In this document: in pieces, positions 38,671 to 47,437 of the stretch
Numbering within the stretch: the first letter of the stretch is position 1
How the letters are laid out: the number at the start of each line of letters is the position of its first letter
NCBI RefSeq assembly: GCF_034344865.1
Contig: NZ_CP133774.1
Span: forward strand, 7,192,001-7,256,000
Source of the DNA: Pseudomonas sp. 10S4
GTDB taxonomy: Bacteria; Pseudomonadota; Gammaproteobacteria; Pseudomonadales; Pseudomonadaceae
Reading direction: 5' to 3'
Length of the DNA: 64,000 bases
Position numbers and translations under genes: made by a program
The notes under the pieces: generated by a model
The model's database searches: none
The model's input: the letters and a program-made list of their open reading frames with translations, nothing else
Told to the model about the DNA's origin: nothing

Positions 38671-39309
38671 ATGCTTTCGAATTACCTGGGCGAGTTTCTG
38701 GCGCTGGCGACCATCCACTTCCTGGCCGTGGTCGCACCCGGACCGGACTTCGCCGTGACCATTCGCCAGAGCGTGCGCTTTGGTCGACTGGTGGGTATCT
38801 GCACCGCACTGGGCATCGGTGCGGGGATTTCCGTGCATGTGCTTTACACCCTGCTGGGCGTTGGCGCGCTGATGCACACCACGCCCTGGTTGCTGACAGT
38901 GGCCAAGGTCGTGGGCGGCGCCTACATTCTGTATCTCGGCGTCAGTCTGTTGCGCAGCAAACCGAAAACCGCGCTGGAAGGTGACAAGGCGGCAGACGAA
39001 CCAGTGGTCGAGCAAACACTGTTGAAGGCATTCACCACCGGCTTCCTGACCAACGCGACCAACCCGAAAGCCACGCTGTTTTTCCTGGCGATCTTCACCA
39101 CCATCATCAGCGCCACGACGCCGCTAAAGATCCAGGCTTTGTATGGCCTTTGGATGTGCTTCGTGAACGCATTGTGGTTTGTGATCGTTGCGCTGTTCTT
39201 TTCCAGCGCTCGAGTGCGACTGCTGTTTATGCGCATGGGGCATTGGTTCGAACGCACCATGGGAGTGATTCTGATCCTGTTCGCCGGGCGCCTGATTTTA
39301 TCGATGTAA
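38671..39309 (+). CDS. LysE/RhtB family amino acid exporter
   Basis: 212-residue inner-membrane protein with about six helices and the family N-terminal motif VVAPGPDFAVTIRQS, plus GGAYILYLG and the NPKATLFFLAIF segment. Exports amino acids or derivatives. It starts one base after the oxygenase stop, with GGAG inside the oxygenase end, so it is translationally coupled. Context suggests it exports the product of the upstream enzyme. Confidence 0.9.
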   Translation: MLSNYLGEFLALATIHFLAVVAPGPDFAVTIRQSVRFGRLVGICTALGIGAGISVHVLYTLLGVGALMHTTPWLLTVAKVVGGAYILYLGVSLLRSKPKTALEGDKAADEPVVEQTLLKAFTTGFLTNATNPKATLFFLAIFTTIISATTPLKIQALYGLWMCFVNALWFVIVALFFSSARVRLLFMRMGHWFERTMGVILILFAGRLILSM

Positions 39310-39324
39310 ACCTCGCGCTCATGC

Positions 39325-39360
39325 AAAAGGCCCGCTCAGTCTGACTGGCGGGCCTTTTTC
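39325..39360 (+). terminator. Terminator of the AlaX-oxygenase-LysE cassette
   Basis: AAAAGGCCCGC / GCGGGCCTTTTTC hairpin 15 bases after the LysE stop. Confidence 0.85.
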
Positions 39361-39507
39361 GTTTGTGCGTCGCTTTTGCGTTTCTGTGCGACAGATCCCA
39401 CTTCGAGGGCTCCCCTATCGCTCCCTCATGGTGTTAGTTTAAAAAATGTTTCTGACCTATCGATCAGACATTTCTCACAAACCGCCTGCAAAGGAATGCC
39501 CCCAGCA

Positions 39508-41247
39508 ATGGATTTTTCTCTCAAACAACTGGCCGCAACTACATTGATGCTGGCCAGCCTTTCGTCGTTTACCACACTTGCGCACGCCAGCATCACCCCG
39601 CAACAGAGCGCGACCATTCTCAAGACTTTCAGTGACGCCTCGGTGACAGACTTCAGGCAGTTCCTGGGAAGCCTGGCCAAGAGCGATCTTGCCAAAACCG
39701 ACGACCTCGGCCCGGCAATCAGTGCTTTCCTCGACAACAAGACACTTTCCCCAGATCAGCAGAACGAGATATATCGCCTGCTTGGCCTCTATGCACGAGT
39801 GAAGTATGGCGCCGCTGCCACCGAGACTCTGCGCGAACTGGTGGAAATCCCGACCTTCCAAGTGGAAGGTGTTGCCCAGCATGACAACCCGCAATTCATC
39901 AAGATCGCCGACAAGATCAAGGGCCTTGCCCAGGCCTTCAACCTGAACTTTCGCAACATCGACAACCGTGTCTATGAAATCTCCCTGGAAGGCAGTGGCG
40001 ATGAAGTCGTGGGCATTCACGCGCATGCCGATGTGGTGCCCGTGACGCCGGAGAACTGGGTCCTGAAAGATGGCACCAAACTCGATCCATTCAAGATCAC
40101 CCTGATCGGCGACCGCATGTACGGCCGGGGCACCGAGGATGACAAGAACGGCATCGTCGTAGCGCTCTACGCCATGAAGATCATCAAGGAAGAGAAGCTG
40201 CCACTGGCGAGGAATTTCAAGCTGCTGGTCGACACCACCGAGGAAACCACCGGCGACGCCATCCCCTATTACTTCGAACACAACCCGATACCCAACTACA
40301 ACCTGGCGCTGGATGGCGGCTATCCGGTAGTGATTGCCGAGAAAGGCTACGGCACCGTCATGGCGAGCTTTGCCAAGCGCAAGGCAGAGGGCAAAGGCGC
40401 CGAAATCATCTCGATGACGGGCGGCCTGGCCACTAACCAGATTCCGTCGGCTTCGGTCGCCACCCTGGTGACTGACAAACCCGCCGAATTGGCTGCCAGC
40501 CTGCAGACGGCCGGGACTGACTATGCCAAGCGCAATGGCGGCAACTTCGAAGTGAGCGCCAAGGTCGACGGCAAGGACGTCAAACTGACGGTCACCGGCG
40601 TCTCCGCCCACTCCTCCGAGCCCGAATCAGGCGTCAACCCGGTAGCCAGGATGCTGGACTTCATCAACAGCCTCGACGGCAAGGTTGCGCTCAAGCACAA
40701 CCACATCACTGACGCCGCCCGTTACGCCGCCGATAACTGGGGCCTGGACTATCTGGGTGGCAAATTGGGCGTTGGTTTTTCCGATGCCTTCATGGGGCCG
40801 CTGACCACGTCCCTGACCTATGTCGGGATGGATAAGAAAGCCTTCAAGCTCGCGGTCAATCTGCGCGTGCCGAAGGGCGAGTCCCCGGAAGCGCTCAAGA
40901 CGAAAATTGCTGAAAAGATTGGCGCCTGGAGCAAGAAGTCCCACGTTGCAGCAACCTTCAACTACTCGATCGCTGAGCCTATGTACCGCAACCCTGAGGG
41001 CGAATGGGTCAAAGCCCTGCTGGCCGTGTCCACTGAAAACCTCGGCATGGAACACAAGTTTGGCAGCTCCGCTGGCGCCACTTCGGTCCATGAGCTGCCC
41101 AATGGCGTGCAGTTCGGCCTGGCCCGGCCAGAGGTCAAGTACACCGGGCACACTGACAACGAGTTCAAGACTGTCGACCAGTTCCTGCTGGACCTGCAGA
41201 TCGTGACCGAGATGATGGGGCGTATCGGGCAGTTGCCGAAGCTCTGA
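39508..41247 (+). CDS. Secreted M20 family dipeptidase
   Basis: 579 residues with a signal peptide (about residues 1-26, ending THAHA-like LAHA). An M20 metallopeptidase core follows: first zinc histidine in HAHADVVPV, bridging Asp in GRGTEDDKNG, catalytic Glu in DTTEET, and a C-terminal zinc His in YTGHTDNE. A dimerisation domain lies between. It resembles bacterial PepV/carnosinase-like dipeptidases but carries an N-terminal extension of about 100 residues before the catalytic domain. Likely periplasmic peptide breakdown. The start at 39508 gives the proper signal peptide; an in-frame ATG four codons earlier is possible. Confidence 0.88.
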   Translation: MDFSLKQLAATTLMLASLSSFTTLAHASITPQQSATILKTFSDASVTDFRQFLGSLAKSDLAKTDDLGPAISAFLDNKTLSPDQQNEIYRLLGLYARVKYGAAATETLRELVEIPTFQVEGVAQHDNPQFIKIADKIKGLAQAFNLNFRNIDNRVYEISLEGSGDEVVGIHAHADVVPVTPENWVLKDGTKLDPFKITLIGDRMYGRGTEDDKNGIVVALYAMKIIKEEKLPLARNFKLLVDTTEETTGDAIPYYFEHNPIPNYNLALDGGYPVVIAEKGYGTVMASFAKRKAEGKGAEIISMTGGLATNQIPSASVATLVTDKPAELAASLQTAGTDYAKRNGGNFEVSAKVDGKDVKLTVTGVSAHSSEPESGVNPVARMLDFINSLDGKVALKHNHITDAARYAADNWGLDYLGGKLGVGFSDAFMGPLTTSLTYVGMDKKAFKLAVNLRVPKGESPEALKTKIAEKIGAWSKKSHVAATFNYSIAEPMYRNPEGEWVKALLAVSTENLGMEHKFGSSAGATSVHELPNGVQFGLARPEVKYTGHTDNEFKTVDQFLLDLQIVTEMMGRIGQLPKL

Positions 41248-41290
41248 TTCGCTAGTCGGGCCCGCTCTATTGGCGGGCCCTACGCAAAAA

Positions 41291-41380
41291 TGTGGGAGCG
41301 AGCCTGCTCGCGATTGCGGTGTATCAGTCGAAAAGTGCGCCAACTGACAGACCGTAATCGCGAGCAGGCTCACTCCCACA
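41291..41380. repeat. REPIN (paired REP), TGTGGGAGCGAGC class
   Basis: Two inverted copies of TGTGGGAGCGAGCCTGCTCG-type REP at the ends of a 90-base element, with a variable centre. The same architecture and size appear at 47329, 49471, 52399 and 60560. Located between the dipeptidase gene and the tRNA terminator. Confidence 0.85.
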
Positions 41381-41391
41381 AAAAAATGCGC

Positions 41392-41430
41392 AAACAAAAA
41401 CGCCGCTCATCACTGAGCGGCGTTTTTGTT
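41392..41430. terminator. Terminator of the tRNA operon
   Basis: CAAAAACGCCGCTCA / TGAGCGGCGTTTTTG hairpin directly after the last tRNA-Gly read on the minus strand, with T runs on both strands. Confidence 0.9.
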
Positions 41431-41435
41431 AAATA

Positions 41436-41511
<76 letters not shown>

Positions 41512-41514
41512 AAA

Positions 41515-41590
41515 TGGCGTCCCCTAGGGGACTCGAACCCCTGTTACCGCCGTGAAAGGGCGGTGTCCTAGGCCACTAGACGAAGGGGAC
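41515..41590 (-). tRNA. tRNA-Glu (TTC), second copy
   Basis: 76-nt tRNA with CCA encoded, beginning GTCCCCTTCGTCTAGTGG on the minus strand, anticodon loop CCTTTCACG. Identical to the copy at 41775-41850. Three bases separate it from tRNA-Gly. Confidence 0.97.
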
Positions 41591-41695
41591 ACGCTAACTG
41601 AAACACATGGTGTGTATTCCAGTGCCCAAATCCGTATCCGAAGATATCGGTTCTGGTTTCACTCAGCTTTGCCCGAAAGCAACGCTGTTTAAAAT

Positions 41696-41771
<76 letters not shown>

Positions 41772-41774
41772 ATA

Positions 41775-41850
41775 TGGCGTCCCCTAGGGGACTCGAACCC
41801 CTGTTACCGCCGTGAAAGGGCGGTGTCCTAGGCCACTAGACGAAGGGGAC
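41775..41850 (-). tRNA. tRNA-Glu (TTC), first copy
   Basis: First tRNA of the minus-strand operon, same sequence as 41515-41590. It lies about 55 bases from the predicted transcription start. Confidence 0.97.
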
Positions 41851-41912
41851 ACACGTACAACATTCACTACCTACCGCGTTTCGCTGTGTGCTTTACGCTG
41901 TAAGTGGCGCGC

Positions 41913-41941
41913 ATTCTATGGATGGATTGAGGGGTCGTCAA
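41913..41941 (-). promoter_or_regulatory. Promoter of the tRNA operon with GC-rich discriminator
   Basis: On the minus strand TTGACG (41941-41936), 17 bases, TAGAAT (41918-41913), then GCGCGCC. The GC-rich discriminator is the mark of stable-RNA promoters repressed by ppGpp and DksA in the stringent response. Confidence 0.75.
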
Positions 41942-42103
41942 CCCCCTGATATAAATTTATTTAAATCAATGACTTCGCCCCGCTTTGGGAGGCGAATCCG
42001 GGTTTTCCGTCGTCCGGCGTTTGACGCCTATATTCTGGCACCCGCCAAGGCGCTATAGTCCACCCACGCAACAAATGATGGCAATGTGCACCTCGCGCGC
42101 TAT

Positions 42104-42138
42104 TACTTATATAAGCAGCCTTGCGGCCGATATAAGTA
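42104..42138. repeat. Inverted repeat upstream of the unknown membrane protein gene
   Basis: Perfect 9-bp arms TACTTATAT / ATATAAGTA with a 17-base GC-rich centre, about 95 bases before the gene at 42232. The rest of the 41942-42231 gap shows no gene. It could be an operator or the stem of a leader structure. Confidence 0.5.
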
Positions 42139-42231
42139 GAGTCGTGGCCGATTCAACTCGTCGAGCGGCCCTATGCGCCCCCATGCCAAGCCACTACACT
42201 CGCACGCGAACCCTATAAAGAGGTCTTACCG

Positions 42232-43001
42232 GTGACACCACTCATGATCACCCTGCTAGTCATAGCCGGGATCGCACTATTGATCGCCATTGGCTACATG
42301 AACCATGTGGTGGAAAACAATAAGCTGGAAAAGGCCCGTACCAAGGTTGAACTCAACGACCGTTTGCGTCGCTGTGGCGAAATCACCGAGACCTTCCCCG
42401 GTCAGTTGATGACACCAGCGCTCAAGCTGCTGCTGACCCGTCTGGAGCTGAACGTCTGCCAGCGCCTGCTGAACCTTGAGAAAACCAGTGCATCGGTCAA
42501 GGCACGAATCGCCGAGCTGAACACCCTGGTTGCCCAAGGCGAATCGATCCCGGTGAACAACCCCCGGCACCGATCCAGACCGAGGCCAAGGCCAAGGACG
42601 TGCGCTTCCTGCTCGAAGCCTTGCATGGCCAGATCACCCGCGCTGCTCAGGACGGCTTCTTGCCGACCAATGAAGCCAAGCGCTGGATCCGCGAAGTGCG
42701 CCACATCCTGGTGCTGCTGCACATCGAGTTCTTCAACAACCTCGGCCAACACTCCCTGCAACAGAACCAGCCTGGCCAGGCTCGCCTGGCGTTCGAACGC
42801 GGCGTGCAATACCTGCGCAAGCAACAAGAACCGCAGATATACGCCGAACAACTCGAATACCTGGAAAAACTCCTGGCTCGCGCCAACGCCCAAGTCATGG
42901 ACAAAACTGCCCCGGCAGAAGGCGAGGTCAACCAATTGACCGAAGGCCTCAAAGACGTCGAGGCCGATGCCGACTGGAAGAAGAAAGTGATTTACGACTG
43001 A
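42232..43001 (+). pseudogene. Unknown single-pass membrane protein, frameshifted as read
   Basis: I do not recognise the family. The N-terminus has one transmembrane helix (MITLLVIAGIALLIAIGYMN) and then a charged, mostly helical cytoplasmic-type region with coiled-coil character. The first frame reads well to about 42553 (GESIPVNN). The continuation (DVRFLLEALHGQITRAAQDG to KKKVIYD) is one frame over. A missing C in the run at 42551-42555 restores PPAPIQTEAKAKDVRFLLE and a protein of about 256 residues. The start is GTG with GAGG eight bases upstream. Both halves keep Pseudomonas-like codon use, so the break is recent or an artefact. Confidence 0.72.
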
Positions 43002-43010
43002 TTGGAAGAA

Positions 43011-43040
43011 AAAAGAGCCACCGAGAGGTGGCTTTTTTTG
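43011..43040 (+). terminator. Rho-independent terminator
   Basis: AGCCACC / GGTGGCT hairpin followed by TTTTTTT, ten bases after the stop at 43001. Confidence 0.85.
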
Positions 43041-43057
43041 CCTTGGATTTGATGGGG

Positions 43058-43310
43058 GAAGATCAAAGGATTGCAGCCTTCAGCGCCCACAGAAACCATT
43101 GCACTAACAATAGATTGATAGGCCTTCAGTGCGCCTTCGCGAGCAAGCTCAACTCCTACAATGGGGGTGAGTACATCCGAGGGAGATTGGTCGGCTGTCA
43201 GGCCGCCTTCGCAGGCAAGCCAGCTCCCACAATTGGACCGAGTGCATCCGAAAGATATGGGTCGGCTGTCAGGCAGCCTTCGCGGACAAGCCTCGCTCCT
43301 ACAAAAGCAG
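43058..43310. repeat. Cluster of degenerate REP-like units
   Basis: Noncoding stretch with one GATTGCAGCCTTCAG half-site and three tandem-like units of about 70 bases. Each unit contains CCTTCGC followed by a CAAGC...CTCC-ACA end, and two share the sequence GGTCGGCTGTCAGGC. They resemble decayed single REPs in direct orientation, unlike the paired REPINs elsewhere in the window. Confidence 0.6.
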
Positions 43311-43329
43311 AATCAAAAGCAGAGCGGCG

Positions 43330-43645
43330 TACACCCACCCGCTCCTCACCACTCATTAGGCCGAGCGTTAGCTCGCCTGCTCTTGATCTTGCTCTACCCG
43401 CCCCTTCGGGAGGCTGAGTGGAGGTGTTCATCTGGGGGGTGGGCGCGTAGCGCCGTTCGACGAAGTCGAACACATCGAGAGGAGGTCGAAGCGAAGCCGA
43501 CCGTAGGCAATGCCCCCAGATGAATACCGAAACGAAGGCACGCCGAGCCTAAGCGAGGGGCCGGACGCCGGGGCGAGACCTTTTGGTTACTTTTGGGGCG
43601 TTTGCCAAAAGTGACCCGCTGTAAGAGCGGAACCATAAGAAGCCG
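43330..43645. repeat. Intergenic repeat-like element, no gene seen
   Basis: GC-rich DNA with many short palindromes (for example CGCGTAGCGC and the CGACGAAGTCG area) and a block CTTTTGGTTACTTTTGGGGC followed by CCAAAAGTGACCCGC. I recall this block as a common intergenic element of Pseudomonas genomes; that memory was not checked. Several short open frames occur but none has family features. The rest of the gap to 43715 holds nothing I can name. Confidence 0.5.
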
Positions 43646-43715
43646 TTACCGCAACAAAGGATATGTACTCAACCAACAAGAACCTGGTCGGCCCTAAGGC
43701 CGCCAAGTCAACGCG

Positions 43716-45684
43716 TCAAAGTCGAAAATGCCCGACCATCCCCTTAAGCTCAACCCCCAACTGCGCCAACTCAATACTGGACGCCGCATTCCCCCGCATC
43801 GCCAACGAAGACTGATCCGCACTCGCACGAATACTCGTCACACTGCGATTAATCTCCTCAGCCACCGAACTCTGCTCCTCGGCCGCCGCCGCAATCTGCT
43901 GGTTCATCTGCTGAATCAACGACACCGCCGCCGCAATACTCCCCAACGCACTCTCAGTCTGCAGCGCATCACTGACCGCCAACTTAACCAACTCACCACT
44001 GTTCTGAATCTGCCGTACCGACGACTGCGCCGCCGAACGCAAGGCACTCACCAACCGCTCGATCTCCTCAGTCGATTGCTGAGTACGCTTGGCCAGCGCC
44101 CGTACTTCGTCGGCCACCACCGCAAAGCCCCTGCCCTGCTCACCCGCCCGGGCTGCCTCGATGGCCGCGTTGAGGGCCAACAGGTTGGTCTGCTCGGCCA
44201 CGCTTTTGATCACGCTGAGCACCGTGCCGATGTTCTGGATCTCCGCACTCAGGCTCTCGATACTGGAACTGGCCGAAGTCGCCGAATCCGCCAGTTGCTC
44301 GATCCGCGCCATGCTCTGGCGTACGACCTGCTGACCACTCTCGACCTTGTCGTCCGCGGTCTGCGCCGCCGTCGGCGGCTTCCTCCGCGTTACGGGCGAC
44401 GTCATGCACCGTGGCGGTCATCTGATTCATTGCCGTGGCGACTTGCTCGGTTTCTTCTTTCTGGCTGCTGACTTCCAGGTTGGTCTGCTCGGTCACCGCT
44501 GACAGCGATTGCGCGGAACTGGCCAACTGTTCGATGCCGGCCTGCAAACCACTGACGATACTGCTCAGGCCTGCGCCCATCTGTTGCATGGCCTGCATCA
44601 ACTGACCGATTTCGTCGCGGCGGGTTACTTCAACCGTCGCACTCAAATCACCCGAGGCAATCTGCTGAGCGACACGAATCACACTGCGCAGCGGCGCCAC
44701 AATCAACCGGGTAATCACCCACGCCGCGATCAGCCCGACCAGCAGCGCCAGCGCCGAGGAGCCAATGATCAACAACGAGTTCTTTTTCAGCTCGGCCTGC
44801 ATCGCCCCGTCTTCAGCCACGTAGGCCTGATCCACCCGCTCCACCACTTGAGCGGCGCGCTGGTGCAGTTGCTCATAGACGGTTTTTTCCTGGGCCAGGA
44901 GGCCGGTGTACTCGGTGAGTTTGTCACTGAAACTGGCGATATGACCGGTCACTTCATTGAGGACAGTCTGGTAACCCTCGTCCTTGACCGTGGTTTTCAG
45001 CTGCTCGGCCTGAGCCAGTGCCTGGTCGGCCTGCTCGATCTTGCCCTTGCCGGCGCTGTCGTCGTCACCCTTGCGGCTCTGGTCGAGGCGCACACGGGCC
45101 TCATTCATGGCCTGCAACATCAACCGTGACACTTGGCTGACCTGATTGGCCTGCTCAATGAACTGCGAACCATCCTTGCCCTCGGACTCCTTCAAGGCAT
45201 AGGCGCCATCGTCTGCGAGGCCGGCCTGCAATACATCGAGGTTATTGGCCACGCTGGACACCGACCAACTGGCCATTTCCAGGGCCAGGTCCTTGGCCTG
45301 GGTCAATGAGACAAATTCGTCGAAGGCCTTGCGATAGGCACCAAGCGACTGCTCGACATCGTTCATGACCGGCACGTTGAGCGCCGACTGCGCCTTCAAC
45401 TGAGTCGCCAGGGCAATCAGCGCATCAACCCCCTGATGCAGCGCATCGGCGGTTTTCGGGTTGCCGTGCAAGGCGTACTCCTGCTCTAGCAAACGCACCT
45501 TGAGCAAGCCGCTGTTAAGCGATGACATCTGCTTGAGCCCGTCGAAACGCTGACTGATGGTTCGCAGGGACCATACGCCAATGGCTGCCACCAAGGCTGT
45601 CAACAACAGCACCAGGACAAACCCGACACCCAGTTTTTTTGCCATACCGAGGTTGGCAAAACGTCCTTGCACGGCCGAAATCAT
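43716..45684 (-). pseudogene. Methyl-accepting chemotaxis protein, frameshifted as read
   Basis: Chemoreceptor. From the start at 45684: TM1 near residues 19-40, a periplasmic helical domain of about 240 residues whose size fits the bimodular HBM class (organic-acid sensors such as McpS), TM2 near residue 290, HAMP, then the signalling helices with the highly conserved tip ([20 protein letters not shown]). The frame breaks near 44371: [10 protein letters not shown] is followed by an extra G, and [16 protein letters not shown] continues one frame over to the stop at 43716. Repaired length is about 655 residues. The break falls before the tip, so the protein as read could not signal. Ligand unproven. 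Confidence 0.85.
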
Positions 45685-45792
45685 TGCTCGTAGTCCCCTG
45701 CCAAAGTCTGTAGATGGAGATTCGCAACGGGCCTGTGTCAACACAAGTCTCTGGCGTCGGAATAATGGCAAAAAGCTACGCCTACGTCGTTT

Positions 45793-47196
45793 TCAGAACG
45801 TTTTAGGTCGATCCACAGCGGTGGCCTGAAAAAACCGCCGGGCACGCGGATCGCAGGCACTGGCGACATTGATCCGTTGCCAGTCATTGGCTTCACCGGT
45901 CGGGCTGAATGCCGTAGGAGAAGACAGCAGCACACCGAAACGCCGCGCCTGCACGCGCAGCTGAGCGTAGTCGGACATCGGCGGTCGCGCCCAGATGAAC
46001 AAGCCTCCGGCAGGCTTGCCGAAGACTTCCCACTCGGCATCTTCGAGCAACTGCAACGCCGCAACCCGGTCCATGCTCAGACGCTGACGCAGGCGTTGTA
46101 CCAATTTGCGATAGGCACCTGAGGCCAACAACCCGGCCAGCACCGACTCGCAAAACCGCGAGCCGCCCATGCTGCTGATCATCTTGACCTCGGCCAGCCG
46201 TGAAATGAGCCCGGCACCCGCCACCACAAACCCCACCCGCAATGAGCTGCTGAGGGTCTTGGAAAAGCTGCCGACGTAGATCACCCGGGCGTCGTCATCC
46301 AGCGCGGCGAGGCGTGTGCCCGGACCATGGTGCAAATCCGCATAGACATCATCTTCGATCACCAGCACGCCATGGGTTTTGCACAGTTGCAGAACCCGCT
46401 GCGCCACTGCCGGCGTCACGCAACTGCCGGTGGGGTTGTGGTGGTAGCTATTGATGAACAAGGCTCGAGGATTGTGTTTGATCAACAACCGCTCGAGCGC
46501 TTGCGTGTCGGGCCCACGCGGCGTGCGGGGCACCTCGAGCATGCTGACCCCGTGCAGCCGGAGCAAATCGAACAGATGAGAAAAACCGGGGTTTTCCACC
46601 ACCACGCAGTCCCCCGGCCTGAGCAAGGTCCGCACAATCAGGTCGAGCCCTTGGCTGGCGCCGACCGTGGTCAGGACACAACTGTCGTCCACCTCGATAT
46701 TGAGCGGCTTCAAGCGCTTGAGGATCTGCTGACGCAGCGCAAGCAAGCCCAGTGGCGTGCTGTAGTTGAACAGACCGGCCATGTCGGTACGGGCCACCTG
46801 ACGGATCGCGTAACTGAGGTCGTCGGTTTCGCGCCAGCTTTCGGGCAGCCCGCCACACCCCAGCATCAGCTCACCCGACAGACTGTTGCTGAAATCCGTT
46901 TGCATCGCCTCCGCGCCTTCGAACCTGGGAAGATCCCACGCATCCGGCACCACCGGTGCTGATGCGGCGACAAAGAACCCCGAACCATGACGCGAGGCCA
47001 GGACCCCTTGGGCGACGAGGCGCTCACAGGCTTCAACGACACTGGATTGACTGAGCAAATTGATCCGCGCGATGTGTCGCACAGAAGGCAAGCGAGTCGC
47101 GGGCGGCACTTCGCTTTGACGGATCCAGCCCGCGAGTCCGTCGACGATTTGCTGTACGACGGGCACCATTGCCTGTCGATCAATTCTCAATTCCAT
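45793..47196 (-). CDS. MocR-type PLP-dependent GntR family regulator
   Basis: 467 residues: an N-terminal GntR winged helix (about residues 10-75, LPSVRHIARINLLSQSSVV) fused to a fold-type I aminotransferase-like domain with the PLP lysine in GSFSKTLSSSLRVGF and NSYHHNPTGS. Such regulators sense PLP or amino-compound adducts. MocR genes are often divergent from their target, but upstream here are only a REPIN and a same-strand SDR gene, so the target is not evident. Followed by the chemoreceptor gene after 108 bases. Confidence 0.9.
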   Translation of the reverse strand: MELRIDRQAMVPVVQQIVDGLAGWIRQSEVPPATRLPSVRHIARINLLSQSSVVEACERLVAQGVLASRHGSGFFVAASAPVVPDAWDLPRFEGAEAMQTDFSNSLSGELMLGCGGLPESWRETDDLSYAIRQVARTDMAGLFNYSTPLGLLALRQQILKRLKPLNIEVDDSCVLTTVGASQGLDLIVRTLLRPGDCVVVENPGFSHLFDLLRLHGVSMLEVPRTPRGPDTQALERLLIKHNPRALFINSYHHNPTGSCVTPAVAQRVLQLCKTHGVLVIEDDVYADLHHGPGTRLAALDDDARVIYVGSFSKTLSSSLRVGFVVAGAGLISRLAEVKMISSMGGSRFCESVLAGLLASGAYRKLVQRLRQRLSMDRVAALQLLEDAEWEVFGKPAGGLFIWARPPMSDYAQLRVQARRFGVLLSSPTAFSPTGEANDWQRINVASACDPRARRFFQATAVDRPKTF

Positions 47197-47328
47197 GAGC
47201 AAGCCAACTCCTGTCCATTTTGCTGACAGCAGTTAATCACAGGAACACTCGTTCGGCTGTGCGACAACACCGCCAAAACCGCCGGTTCTAACCATTTGAA
47301 ACACATTGTCCGGGGTCTTCACGGAACC

Positions 47329-47418
47329 TGTGGGAGCGGGCTTGCTCGCGAAGGCGGTATAACAGTCAACAGAAGTGTTGAATGCCAAGCCGCCTTCGCG
47401 AGCAAGCCCGCTCCCACA
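47329..47418. repeat. REPIN, TGTGGGAGCGGGC class
   Basis: 90-base element with inverted TGTGGGAGCGGGCTTGCTCG ends. The flanking parts of the 47197-47437 gap show no gene. Confidence 0.85.
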
Positions 47419-47437
47419 CGGTTCGCGTTAGCAACAT

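Noticed and set aside
39475..40611. A 378-codon open frame antisense to the M20 dipeptidase
   Set aside because: The plus-strand frame has a signal peptide and all M20 metal motifs; the antisense frame has none.
41291..41380. Possible CRISPR repeats among the recurring 90-base elements
   Set aside because: Copies are scattered at gene ends, are internally palindromic, and have no regular spacers or cas genes.
42054..42100. A sigma54-like TGGCAC motif near 42038
   Set aside because: The downstream TTGC element at the required spacing is absent.
43028..43636. Several open frames in the repeat region, for example 43028-43417 and 43394-43636
   Set aside because: They run through repeat units in all frames with no family similarity or ribosome site.
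44140..44405. Two separate chemoreceptor genes at 43716-44405 and 44140-45771
   Set aside because: They are two parts of one receptor joined by a single extra base; each alone lacks half of the signalling domain.
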